Below are positions 23,838 through 32,377 of a stretch of 64,000 nt of DNA, piece by piece. Made by a program: the position numbers and the translations under genes. The number at the start of each line of letters is the position of its first letter. The stretch's first letter is position 1. The stretch is from Streptomyces sp. WZ-12. Lineage in GTDB: Bacteria; Actinomycetota; Actinomycetes; Streptomycetales; Streptomycetaceae. The stretch covers positions 8,791,001 through 8,855,000 of the forward strand of contig NZ_CP118574.1 of assembly GCF_028898845.1 (NCBI RefSeq). Reading direction: 5' to 3'. Below the pieces are notes generated by a model. The model saw only the letters and a list, made by a program, of their open reading frames with translations. It was not told where the DNA came from and ran no database searches.

Positions 23838-24617
23838 ATGCCCACCGCCCTCTTCGTGACCTGTCTCAATGACACGCTCTATCCAGGCACCGGCCAGGCG
23901 GCCGTGACCCTCCTGCGGCGGCTCGGCGTGGCGGTGGACTTCCCCCAACAGCAGAGCTGTTGCGGGCAGATGCACTACAACACCGGCTACCGCAAGGAGA
24001 CCGCGAAGCTGGCCCGCCACTTCGTGGAGGTCTTCGGCGAGTACGACGAGATCGTCGTGCCCTCCGCCTCCTGCGGCGGGCTCCCCTCCGAGGCGTACGA
24101 GAGCGCGGCCGAGGCCGCCGGGGACGCCGGACTGCTCCGCGACGTGCGCGAAATCGCCCCGCGCGTCCACGAGTTGACGCAGTACCTCACCGACACCCTC
24201 GGCGTGGAGGACGTGGGCGCCCACTTCCCGCACCGCGTCACCTACCACCCCACCTGCCACAGCCTGCGGGCGAGGGGACTGGGCGACCGCCCGTACCGCC
24301 TGCTGCGTGCCGTCGGGGGCATCGACTTCGTCGAACTGCCCGCACAGGAGGAGTGCTGCGGGTTCGGCGGCACCTTCTCGGTCAAGAACGGGGCCGTCTC
24401 CGGGGCTATGAACGGCGACAAGGCCCGGCACGTGCTGGAGACCGGGGCCCACGTCCTGGCCGCGGTCGACAACTCGTGCCTGATGAACATCGGCGGCCGG
24501 CTCACCAAGGACGGCCACGCCGTCCGCACCATGCACCTGGTCGAGATCCTGGCCCGCACCGAGGCCGACGGTCCGCTCGCGGACGTCCCGGTCGCGCGGA
24601 ACGGAGCACTGCGTTGA
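23838..24617 (+). CDS. lutA: Lactate utilisation protein A (LldE/LutA)
   Basis: 259 residues. Two cysteine-rich (CCG-type) domains of the heterodisulfide-reductase D kind: SCCGQMHYNTGY with PSASCGG in the first half, and YHPTCHS with EECCGFGGTF in the second. ATG 23838 follows AAGGAGACGCG. It forms the L-lactate oxidising iron-sulfur complex with LutB and LutC in the cytoplasm. The stop overlaps the lutB start. Confidence 0.92.
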   Translation: MPTALFVTCLNDTLYPGTGQAAVTLLRRLGVAVDFPQQQSCCGQMHYNTGYRKETAKLARHFVEVFGEYDEIVVPSASCGGLPSEAYESAAEAAGDAGLLRDVREIAPRVHELTQYLTDTLGVEDVGAHFPHRVTYHPTCHSLRARGLGDRPYRLLRAVGGIDFVELPAQEECCGFGGTFSVKNGAVSGAMNGDKARHVLETGAHVLAAVDNSCLMNIGGRLTKDGHAVRTMHLVEILARTEADGPLADVPVARNGALR

Positions 24618-26053
24618 GCAAGACCTTCATGGGCTGGCCCACCTTCCCCAAGGCCGCCGAGACCGCCACCGCCGACGAACAGTTGCGCGCGAACGTGCGC
24701 CGCGCCACCCACACCATCCGCACCAAACGCGCCGCACTGGTCGAAGAGCGCCCGGACTGGCAGGACTTGCGGGACACCGCGGCCGCGCTCAAGGACGACG
24801 TGCTCGCCCACCTCGACACGTACCTGGAGCAGATCGAGGAGAAGGTCACCGCGGCCGGCGGGACCGTCCACTGGGCCGCCGACGCCGACGAGGCCAACCG
24901 CATCGTCACCGGCCTCGTCCGGGACACCGGCGAGAGTGAGATCGTCAAGGTCAAGTCGATGCTGACGGAGGAGATCGGGCTCGACGGCGCGCTGGAGGCG
25001 GCCGGGATCAGCGCCCGTGAGACCGACCTCGCCGCGACCATCGTGCAACTCGGCGACGACCTGCCGTCCCACGTCGTGGTCCCGGCGCTGCACCGCAACC
25101 GCAGCGAGATCCGCGACATCTTCGCGCGCGAGATGGGGAAGCACGGCCGACCCGCCCCCGAGGACCTCACCGACGAACCCGAGGAACTCGCCGAGGCCGC
25201 CCGGCTGCACATGCGCGAGAAGTTCCTCAAGGCCAAGGTCGCCGTCTCCGGCGCGAACTTCATGGTCGCCGAGACCGGCACCCTGTGCATCGTCGAATCC
25301 GAGGGCAACGGCCGGATGTGCCTCACCCTCGCCGACACCCTGATCTCCGTCGTCGGCATCGAGAAGACCGTCCCCACCTGGCAGGACCTGGAGGTCTACC
25401 TCCAACTCCTGGCCCGCAGCGCCACCGGCGAGCGGATGGCCCCCTACACCAGCACCTGGACCGGCGTCACCGACGGCGACGGCCCGCGCGCCTTCCACCT
25501 GGTGCTCGTCGACAACGGCCGCACCCGCGCGCTCGCCGACCCGGTCGGCCGCCAGGCGCTGCGCTGCATCCGCTGCGGCGCCTGCATGAACATCTGCCCC
25601 GTCTACGAGCGCACCGGCGGCCAAACCTACGGCTCGGTGTACCCGGGTCCGATCGGCGCGATCCTCAACCCCCTGCTCAAGGGCGCGGACGACCCGCAGA
25701 CCGCCTCCCTCCCGTACGCCTCCTCGCTGTGCGGCGCCTGCAACGAGGTCTGCCCGGTCAAGATCCGGTTCACCGACGTCCTCCTCAAGCTGCGCCACGA
25801 CGTCGCCGAGGGCGATGCCAAGGTCAAGCACCGCGCGGAGAAGGTCGCCCTGAAGGCCGTCGAGGGCGTCATGGACCGCGGCCCGCTGTGGAACGCCGCC
25901 GTCAAGGCCGCGGGCACCGCGGGCCGCCTGCTGCCCAAGGACATGAACCTGCCCGGACCGCTGCACGGTTGGACCGACAGCCGCGCCCTGCCCGACATCC
26001 CCAAGGAGTCCTTCCGCAGTTGGTGGAAGCGGACCGAAGGAGGCACCAAGTGA
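24614..26053 (+). CDS. lutB: Lactate utilisation iron-sulfur protein B (LldF/LutB)
   Basis: 479 residues from a TTG start at 24614 that overlaps the lutA stop (TTGA); ATG 24629 is an alternative. Two [4Fe-4S] motifs lie near residues 318-328 (CIRCGACMNICPVYER) and 373-380 (CGACNEVCPVKI). The N-terminal LUD domain includes VAETGTLCIVESEGNGRMCL. It should pass electrons from lactate to the respiratory chain together with LutA and LutC. Confidence 0.92.
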   Translation: MSKTFMGWPTFPKAAETATADEQLRANVRRATHTIRTKRAALVEERPDWQDLRDTAAALKDDVLAHLDTYLEQIEEKVTAAGGTVHWAADADEANRIVTGLVRDTGESEIVKVKSMLTEEIGLDGALEAAGISARETDLAATIVQLGDDLPSHVVVPALHRNRSEIRDIFAREMGKHGRPAPEDLTDEPEELAEAARLHMREKFLKAKVAVSGANFMVAETGTLCIVESEGNGRMCLTLADTLISVVGIEKTVPTWQDLEVYLQLLARSATGERMAPYTSTWTGVTDGDGPRAFHLVLVDNGRTRALADPVGRQALRCIRCGACMNICPVYERTGGQTYGSVYPGPIGAILNPLLKGADDPQTASLPYASSLCGACNEVCPVKIRFTDVLLKLRHDVAEGDAKVKHRAEKVALKAVEGVMDRGPLWNAAVKAAGTAGRLLPKDMNLPGPLHGWTDSRALPDIPKESFRSWWKRTEGGTK

Positions 26054-26679
26054 GCTCGCGCGAGACCGTATTGCGCCGTATCCGCCAGGCCACCGCCGAC
26101 CTGCCCCGAGACCCCACCCCCACCCCCCGCTCCTATCTGCGCCACGCTCCCACGGTGGCGCCCGGGGACCAGGACGGCGTCCTCGCGCTGCTGATCGAGC
26201 GGCTCACGGAATACGGGGCGGAGGTGCGCCGCGTCGCCGACGCGGACCTGTCGGTGGCCGTGGCCCACGCCCTGGCGGCGGCGCGCTCCGCCGTCGCCCC
26301 CGCCGGACTGCCCGACGCCTGGCTCGCCCAGTGGTACGGCCTCGTCCGCCGCGACGCCCCACCCCTCACACCCGCCGAACTCGACGCCACCGACGCGGTG
26401 GTGACCACCTGCGCGGCCGCCATCGCCGAGTCCGGCACCCTCGTCCTGGACGGCGGCCCCGGGCAGGGCAGGCGCGCCCCCACCCTGCTGCCCGACCTCC
26501 ACGTCTGCGTCGTCCGCGAGTCCCAGGTGCACTCCGCGATGCCCGAGGCGATCGGTCGCCTCGACGCGTCCCGCCCCCTGACCTGGATCAGCGGCCCCTC
26601 CGCCACCGCCGACATCGAGATGATCCGGGTCCAAGGCGTCCATGGTCCACGGCGGTTGACGGTGCTCCTCGTGCCGTGA
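26050..26679 (+). CDS. lutC: Lactate utilisation protein C (LldG/LutC)
   Basis: 209 residues, GTG start overlapping the lutB stop (GTGA). LUD domain with AAIAESGTLVLDGGPGQGRR and the family end motif SGPSATADIEMIRVQGVHGP. Third member of the lut operon. The operon ends here; the next gene is 279 bp on. Confidence 0.92.
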   Translation: MSSRETVLRRIRQATADLPRDPTPTPRSYLRHAPTVAPGDQDGVLALLIERLTEYGAEVRRVADADLSVAVAHALAAARSAVAPAGLPDAWLAQWYGLVRRDAPPLTPAELDATDAVVTTCAAAIAESGTLVLDGGPGQGRRAPTLLPDLHVCVVRESQVHSAMPEAIGRLDASRPLTWISGPSATADIEMIRVQGVHGPRRLTVLLVP

Positions 26680-26812
26680 CGCGGTGCGGTGCTGTGCGGT
26701 TGCGGTGTCCGGCACGGGCGGGGGAGCTCGCTTGCGCCGGGCGCCGTGCGGAACCTCGGCCGCGGTGCCGTCCGGGGCGGATCGGAGCGTTTCCCCTCAT
26801 CGCCGATGTGAC

Positions 26813-26848
26813 CAAGATCATCGTGATTTGGCCGGCTAACTGATCTTG
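26813..26848. promoter_or_regulatory. Inverted repeat upstream of lipoprotein gene
   Basis: Arms CAAGATCA and TGATCTTG are perfect 8-mers with 20 nt between, about 110 bp before the lipoprotein start. It lies in an AT-richer patch and could be an operator or a stem in the leader. Confidence 0.4.
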
Positions 26849-26958
26849 TGTGCAGACGAGTTGTGCCACGATCATGCCAACTATCCCGCGAGTGATCGCG
26901 TGGCCGGAGTGTCGCCTTCCTCCGGCCTCCCCCACACCATGCTCCCGAGGGGCCAACT

Positions 26959-28515
26959 GTGCTCAAGACCATCAGACGTGCCGTTTTGCCGGCCCTCGCC
27001 GCCACGTCCCTGCTCGTCATCACCGGGTGTTCGCAGGGGTCGTCCGACACCTCAGCGGCCGGAAAGGGCGACGGCAGGGACTCGTCGGTCACCGCCGAGA
27101 GCGCGGACGCCGATTCGCCGCTCGCGGTGGCGGCGGCGCCCACCGACGCGGCGGCGCCCACCGACGCGGCGGCGCCCACCGGTTCGGGCGCACCCAGTGC
27201 CGTGGCGAAGCCGGGCAGGGGTGGCCGACCGGCGGCCAAGTCGTCGCTGAAGATCGTCAGCTTCGACGCGAAGAGCGGGCGCGCCGTGATCGCCGGGCCG
27301 GCTCACGGCACCCCGTCGAAGGGCACCGACGAAACCGGGAACGGGCACGGAAACCGGGACGAGGGCCACGGGAAGGACCAAGGGAAGGCCCCGACCACCA
27401 AGCCCTCGACCCCGAAGCCCTCACCTTCCAAGCCCCCGGCGCCGGTTGCGGTCGGTGACGTCTTCGCCAGCGCCCCCGTTCCCGGCGCGCCGCGCGGTGC
27501 GTTGGCCAAGGTCACCGAGGTGGTGGGCAAGACCGAGCAGGGCACGGAGGTCAAGACCACACCGGCCACGCTCGGCGCCCTGCTCGGCGGCTCCACCGCC
27601 AAGGGCCGGATACCCGTCGACCCCTCGACCATGAAGGTCGAACCCATCGCCCCGCACGTGCGGGTCTCCTGGGCGAAGACCGGCACGGTGCGCTTCGGGC
27701 CCGAAGGCGCCCACCTGCCGCTGGGCGACCTGCGCCTCGACGTGAGCGCCGCCCTGCCCACCGTCCAGACGTCCGCGGGCACCGCCGACGCCTCCGCCTC
27801 CGGCTTCGTCCAACTCAAGCCCGAAGTCGACTTCTCCTACGACGGCAAGGGCACCACCACCGGTACCCCCGGCACCGCATCCGTGGGCCTGACCGGCAAC
27901 TGGGCCTCACAGTGGGAACTCAAGGGCCAGGCAACCGGCGGCAAAACCATCCGACTGCCGTTCGCCAAGCTCCACAGTGACCCCGTCGTCTGGATCGGCG
28001 GCGTCGTCCCGGTCGTGGTCAACCTCGACCTCACCTGCTACCTCCAGATCGACGCCGACGGCAAGGCAAGCGTCGACGTCAAACAGGACATCAAGGGCCA
28101 CTTCCAGGTCGGCGGCTCCTACAGCCGCGCCAAGGGCTGGGCCCCCGTCGCCCAGGCCGACATGCACGGCACCCCGCTGACGGCCACCGCAACGGCCGCC
28201 GGACACGTCAAGGCCGCCCTCGGCGCAGAAGCCAGCGTCGGCCTCTACGGCACCGTCGGCGTCACCGGCAAACTCGCCCCCTACCTGCGCGCCGAGGTCA
28301 CGGGCACGGCCACCGGATCATCGAACGGCACCGGCTCCCTCGTCGGAAAGTGGGCGGCCTATGGTGGCGTCGACCTCTCCGGCGACCTCTGGGCCCACCT
28401 GAACATCTTCGGCACCCCTCTCTTCGAGCGCAGCATCCCCCTCGGCCCCCTCAACCACGAATGGAAACTCGCCGGCGGCGAGGGCGCGGTCCGCACACCC
28501 GCGAAGCGCCCCTGA
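26959..28515 (+). CDS. Large lipoprotein of unknown function
   Basis: 518 residues, GTG start. Type II signal peptide with lipobox VITGC (Cys about 24). A low-complexity Ala/Pro/Thr, Gly/His and Lys/Pro/Ser linker of about 140 residues includes three copies of a five-residue unit (AAPTD-type). The last ~345 residues are polar, Gly/Thr-rich and predicted beta-rich, without a family I recognise; two WA(S/K)xW-like spots and many Thr-Gly turns suggest a barrel or sandwich. It should sit on the outer face of the membrane. Monocistronic, with a good terminator after it. Confidence 0.75.
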   Translation: MLKTIRRAVLPALAATSLLVITGCSQGSSDTSAAGKGDGRDSSVTAESADADSPLAVAAAPTDAAAPTDAAAPTGSGAPSAVAKPGRGGRPAAKSSLKIVSFDAKSGRAVIAGPAHGTPSKGTDETGNGHGNRDEGHGKDQGKAPTTKPSTPKPSPSKPPAPVAVGDVFASAPVPGAPRGALAKVTEVVGKTEQGTEVKTTPATLGALLGGSTAKGRIPVDPSTMKVEPIAPHVRVSWAKTGTVRFGPEGAHLPLGDLRLDVSAALPTVQTSAGTADASASGFVQLKPEVDFSYDGKGTTTGTPGTASVGLTGNWASQWELKGQATGGKTIRLPFAKLHSDPVVWIGGVVPVVVNLDLTCYLQIDADGKASVDVKQDIKGHFQVGGSYSRAKGWAPVAQADMHGTPLTATATAAGHVKAALGAEASVGLYGTVGVTGKLAPYLRAEVTGTATGSSNGTGSLVGKWAAYGGVDLSGDLWAHLNIFGTPLFERSIPLGPLNHEWKLAGGEGAVRTPAKRP

Positions 28516-28533
28516 CCACACGCTGAACACCTC

Positions 28534-28571
28534 CCAAACCCCCGCGGATCGGACTTCCGGCGGGGGTTTGG
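28534..28571 (+). terminator. Hairpin terminator after lipoprotein gene
   Basis: Perfect 12-bp stem: CCAAACCCCCGC (28534-28545) and GCGGGGGTTTGG (28560-28571) with a 14-nt loop, 18 bp after the stop codon. Confidence 0.85.
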
Positions 28572-28574
28572 CAT

Positions 28575-28630
28575 ACCTCGATGTACCTCTATGCCGATGT
28601 GCCTCGATATGCCTCGATGCACCTCGGCGT
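28575..28630. repeat. Degenerate CCTCGATG direct repeats
   Basis: CCTCGATG or a one-base variant recurs about five times at roughly 10-12 bp spacing just past the terminator. The spacing is near one helical turn. No ORF uses it. Function unknown. Confidence 0.5.
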
Positions 28631-28807
28631 CGCCGTGCCCCAGGGGCAGCGCTCTCTCCGAATCCCCAACTCCCCAACTCCCCGAACCCTCGCCCCCCAA
28701 AGGGACGTCGCCGAAGCGGCCGGCCAGCCAGTCACGTCCGGCAGGCTCAACCCGCATGAGTGGGGTCGCCCGCGGCACCGTCGGCGGGTCCCACTACGGT
28801 TTGGCAC

Positions 28808-29200
28808 ATGACAGAGCGACGACGTGCGATCCTCAGCGGCTCGACCTTCGAGGAACGGATCGGCTACGCCCGCGCCGTGGTCGACGGAGACTGGGTGCAC
28901 GTGTCCGGGACGACCGGCTTCGACTACACCACGATGACCATCTCCGGCGACGTGGTGACGCAGGCCGAGCAGTGCCTGCGCAACATCGAGGCCGCACTGA
29001 CGGAGGCCGGCGGCACCCTCGCCGACGTGGTGCGGGTGCGCTACCTGCTCCCCGAACGCGAGGACTTCGAGCCCTGCTGGCCGGTGCTCCGCCGCCACTT
29101 CGGCCCGGTGCAGCCGGCCGCCACGATGCAGGTGTGCGGCCTCGCCGACCCCCGCATGAAGATCGAGATCGAGGTGACCGCGCGCCGAAGTGCCGCCTGA
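28808..29200 (+). CDS. RidA family (YjgF/UK114) protein
   Basis: 130 residues. The RidA pattern is clear: YARAVVDGDWVHVSGTTGFD, QAEQCLRNIEAALTEAGGTL, RVRYLLPERED and PAATMQVCGLADPRMKIEIE. The Arg of archetypal RidA that binds the substrate carboxylate is not in its usual context here; the end reads KIEIEVTA. The family deaminates reactive enamine/imine intermediates from PLP enzymes. It lacks a ribosome-binding site and may be leaderless. A PLP decarboxylase gene follows in the same direction. Confidence 0.87.
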   Translation: MTERRRAILSGSTFEERIGYARAVVDGDWVHVSGTTGFDYTTMTISGDVVTQAEQCLRNIEAALTEAGGTLADVVRVRYLLPEREDFEPCWPVLRRHFGPVQPAATMQVCGLADPRMKIEIEVTARRSAA

Positions 29201-29476
29201 CGAGCGGTTTGTGCCACCAAGGTGCGCTTTGACGGTTTTGTTCATCCCTGCATCGCGCGCCTCCGGTAATCGGCGGGCGAAATGCGGATGGAGCCTCCAC
29301 CGGTCCCGCCCGTCCGGGGTCAGCCTCAGCCCGACCTCGGAACGGGCCTCCTCGGGACCACCCGGGCAGCCGTCCGCACCGAACCCCTCCACCCCCCATC
29401 CCCATCCCGATCTCCGTCCCTCGTGTCCACGTCTGTTGTTTCTGTGTTTCTGTGTTCCTGTGTAGGAGGCACCGCC

Positions 29477-30787
29477 GTGCTTGATCGTCTGTCGTCGCTC
29501 CCCTCTGCTGCCGCGCTGGGAGAGCTCTCGGGCGGCCGTCTGGCGAAGGAGCCGATGTCGGCAGCCGAAGCCGGTCGTGCGGTGCGGGACGAGCTACGGC
29601 CGGACGTGGACCCGCAGTTGAACATGGCGACGTTCATCACCACGTGGATGGAGCCGGAGGCCGACGCGTTGATGGCCGAGTACGCCAACCGCAACACCGT
29701 CGATGGGGTGAAGCCGCTGCGCACGGCCGAGTTGTCACGGCGCTGCATCGCCGCGCTCGCCGACCTGTGGCACGCGCCCGATGCGGACGCGGCACCCGGC
29801 GTGGCGACCGGTGGGTCCAGCGAGGCGTGCATGCTGGCGGGCCTGGCGATGCTGATGCAGTGGCGGGCCCGCCGTGGCACGCGAGGCGCCCGGCCGAACC
29901 TGGTGATGGGGACCGCGGTCCATGTCTGCTGGACGAAGTTCTGCGCCTACTGGGACGTGGAGGCCCGGAAGGTGCCGCTGGAGGGCGACCGGTTCGTCAT
30001 CGACCCGCAGGCCGCGGCGGACCTCTGCGACGAGAACACCATCGGCGTCGTCACCGTGCTCGGCACCACCTTCGACGGCGCCTACGAACCGGTGCGGGAG
30101 GTGTGCGAGGCACTGGACGTGCGGGAAGAGCGGGACGGCATCGCGGTGCCGGTGCACGTGGACGCGGCCTCCGGCGGCATGGTGGCGCCGTTCCTGGAAC
30201 CGCAGTTGCTGTGGGACTTCCGGCTGCCCCGAGTGATGTCGATCAACACCTCCGGCCACAAGTACGGGCTGGTCTACCCGGGGCTGGGCTGGCTGGTCTG
30301 GCGCGACGCCGCGGCCGTCCCCGCGGCGCTGGGCTTCGAGGTCGACTACACCGGCGGGGCCATGGCCAGCCAGACCCTCACCTTCACCCAGCCCGCGGCC
30401 CAAATCGCCGTGCAGTACTACCAGTTCCTGCGGCTGGGCCAGGAGGGCTACCGCGAGATCATGCAGCACTGCCGCGCTCTCGCGGGCCTCCTTGCCGACG
30501 GCATCGACGAACTCGACGGCCTGCGCGCGGTCACCCGCGGCACCCAACTGCCGGTGGTCGCCTTCACCACGCGGGACGACGCCCCGTTCACCGTGGCGGA
30601 GGTCACCGACCAACTGAGCCGACGCGGCTGGCTCGTTCCCGCCTACACCCTGCCGCCGAACCGCACTGACCTCACCGTCGCCCGCCTGGTCATCCGCCGC
30701 GACTTCTCGCCCGCCCTGGCCAGGCGTCTCACCGCCGACCTGGCTGACGCCGTGACGGCCCTGCGCGGCGGACGACCCGGCCGTTGA
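29477..30787 (+). CDS. Glutamate decarboxylase-like PLP enzyme
   Basis: 436 residues, GTG start 7 nt after TAGGAGG. Fold-type I PLP decarboxylase: GGSSEACMLAGLAMLMQWR, the cofactor Asp229 in VHVDAASGG, and Schiff-base Lys262 in INTSGHKYGLVYPGLGW. It matches GadA/GadB-type enzymes (NLVMGTAVHVCWTKFCAYWD region). It is likely to convert L-glutamate to GABA and CO2 in the cytoplasm. No antiporter gene is nearby, so an acid-resistance role is not supported by context. Confidence 0.88.
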   Translation: MLDRLSSLPSAAALGELSGGRLAKEPMSAAEAGRAVRDELRPDVDPQLNMATFITTWMEPEADALMAEYANRNTVDGVKPLRTAELSRRCIAALADLWHAPDADAAPGVATGGSSEACMLAGLAMLMQWRARRGTRGARPNLVMGTAVHVCWTKFCAYWDVEARKVPLEGDRFVIDPQAAADLCDENTIGVVTVLGTTFDGAYEPVREVCEALDVREERDGIAVPVHVDAASGGMVAPFLEPQLLWDFRLPRVMSINTSGHKYGLVYPGLGWLVWRDAAAVPAALGFEVDYTGGAMASQTLTFTQPAAQIAVQYYQFLRLGQEGYREIMQHCRALAGLLADGIDELDGLRAVTRGTQLPVVAFTTRDDAPFTVAEVTDQLSRRGWLVPAYTLPPNRTDLTVARLVIRRDFSPALARRLTADLADAVTALRGGRPGR

Positions 30788-31631
30788 TCCTGGCGGTTCG
30801 CCCACGTGCGTGCTGAGACCCTGGGCGCTCACTTCGCCGGTCCGCGGCCGATCAGTGATCAACGTCCGGCTCGCGCCCGTGCTCGCGACTCCTAGAGATC
30901 GAACTTCACGCAATCGACCGTGCCTCCAATCGACCGTGCCTCCACGGAAATCGTGCCTCGACGGAAATCGCGCCTCCATGGAAATGGTGCCTCCGCGGAA
31001 CGTGAACTTGCTTCGATGGCGGCTTGGTGATGACTGGTGATCCCTTGGCCTCTGGTGGTCTCTGGTGATGGAGGGGGTCGCGAACCGTATTGGCCGTGCG
31101 CAGGGCCTTGAGGCACAGGGTGTGGAGGTGGAGCTCGGAGGCAGCGGTCGGGTGTCGGTGCCCCTCAGGTGAGCAGGCCACCCGCCCGCGCCAGGACGCC
31201 CATCTGACCGCCCGTCCCCGTCCCCGTCCCCATCGCCGTCGCCGTCCCCGGAGCGTGGCCAGGCGCGGTGCCATCCGGCCGCAGGCTTCGGCATGGAACT
31301 GCCACCGGAAGAGCTTCTGTCGATGCGGTAGTTGGCCGCTCGGTGCCACTCCTTTCACTGTGTCGATTATCCGGAGTGTTCGTAATTTTCCGATGGTGTT
31401 GGTTCATCGAGGGGATTGTTGCGAGGGCCTTCGGGGTTACTCAACGGTCTCTGCCGCACGGCGAGTTGGGGTGGCCGAGACTCGCCCGCTACGCCGGTCC
31501 GGTTGTTCAAGGGAAGGTAATGGAAAGGGAAAGATGTTGTCATGTCCATTCAACGCGCGTAGCGCCGGGTGTGGGCGCTGCGCTTTCCTCGAAGGGTGTC
31601 TCTCCAACCCCCCACATTTCAGGAGACGTTG
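30788..31631. other. 844-bp intergenic region with repeat array and AT-rich promoter
   Basis: I see no credible gene. It holds the ~17-bp direct-repeat array at 30912-31004, a patch with three CTGGTGAT-like words (about 31030-31070), a CCCCGT hexanucleotide tract at about 31211-31250, and an AT-richer part (31360-31560) that probably carries the promoter of the HNH nuclease. Confidence 0.6.
30912..31004. repeat. Array of six ~17-bp direct repeats
   Basis: Units: 30912-30927 and 30928-30943 are identical (AATCGACCGTGCCTCC); 30944-30960, 30961-30977 and 30978-30994 follow the variant ACGGAAATCGTGCCTCC; a partial unit starts at 30995. All full units share (G/C)TGCCTC or CGCCTC at the end. The head-to-tail arrangement resembles iterons or a multi-copy binding array, but no replication gene is near. 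Confidence 0.8.
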
Positions 31632-32264
31632 ATGCCCCGCGCTGCTCTGGGTCTGTCGGCCGCTGCCGTGATCATTGTCGGTGTGACCGCCGCTCCGGCG
31701 CTGGCTGATCCGCCGGCCCCGCCGTCGACGTCGACGATCCGCGCAGAATTGGCCGCCCTGAAGGTGGCCGCCCCGCACTCCATGGACGGCTACGCCCGCG
31801 ACAAGTTCTCCATATGGGCCAAGCAGCCCGACGGCTGCACCACCCGCCAAGAGGTCCTCGCCCGCGACGGCAAGGACGTCCAGGACAAGCCCGGTAGCTG
31901 CCAGCCGTCGAGCGGCTCGTGGTACTCCGCGTACGACGACGCCACCGTCACCAACGTCGCCCAGGCCACCATCGACCACATGGTCCCGCTCGCCGAAGCC
32001 TGGCGCTCCGGCGCCGACGGCTGGACCGCCGACCAACGCAAGGCGTTCGGCAACGACTTGAAGGACCCCCAGCTACTGATTGCCTCGGAGTCCTCCAACA
32101 GCTCCAAGAGCGACAGCGGTCCGGCTGACTGGAAGCCGACCAACCACGCCTTCTGGTGCACCTACGCCAAGGACTACACCCACATCAAGTCGATCTGGAA
32201 GCTCACCACGACCGACGCCGAGAAGAAGGCCGTGTCCTCCATGCTCGACACCTGCACCAACTGA
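31632..32264 (+). CDS. Secreted HNH-type nuclease (DUF1524/GmrSD C-terminal like)
   Basis: 210 residues from ATG 31632 after AGGAGACG. Signal peptide: MPRAALGLSAAAVIIVGVTA with cleavage likely after ALA. The mature part holds the HNH-like site IDHMVPLAEAWRSGA, then FGNDLKDPQLLIASESSNSS and KSDSGPADWKPTNHAFWCTY. Two Cys pairs probably form disulfides. It should cut DNA outside the cell. Homologues are common in Streptomyces. A strong terminator follows. Confidence 0.87.
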   Translation: MPRAALGLSAAAVIIVGVTAAPALADPPAPPSTSTIRAELAALKVAAPHSMDGYARDKFSIWAKQPDGCTTRQEVLARDGKDVQDKPGSCQPSSGSWYSAYDDATVTNVAQATIDHMVPLAEAWRSGADGWTADQRKAFGNDLKDPQLLIASESSNSSKSDSGPADWKPTNHAFWCTYAKDYTHIKSIWKLTTTDAEKKAVSSMLDTCTN

Positions 32265-32281
32265 CGCGCCGCGCCATGATC

Positions 32282-32324
32282 CGCCTCCCACGCACCCCAA
32301 GGGGCTCGGGCTGCGTGGGAGGCG
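32282..32324. terminator. Hairpin terminator after nuclease gene
   Basis: A 13-bp stem (32282-32294 with 32312-32324; core CCTCCCACGCA) and a 17-nt loop lie between convergent genes and can serve both. Confidence 0.82.
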
Positions 32325-32377
32325 ATGCCCTGGCCGGCCCGCCGAGGCGCTCGCTACCTCTACCCCTACCCCTACCG

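Noticed and set aside
30912..31004. Possible CRISPR array
   Set aside because: Repeats of 16-17 bp are directly adjacent with no spacers and no cas gene is near.
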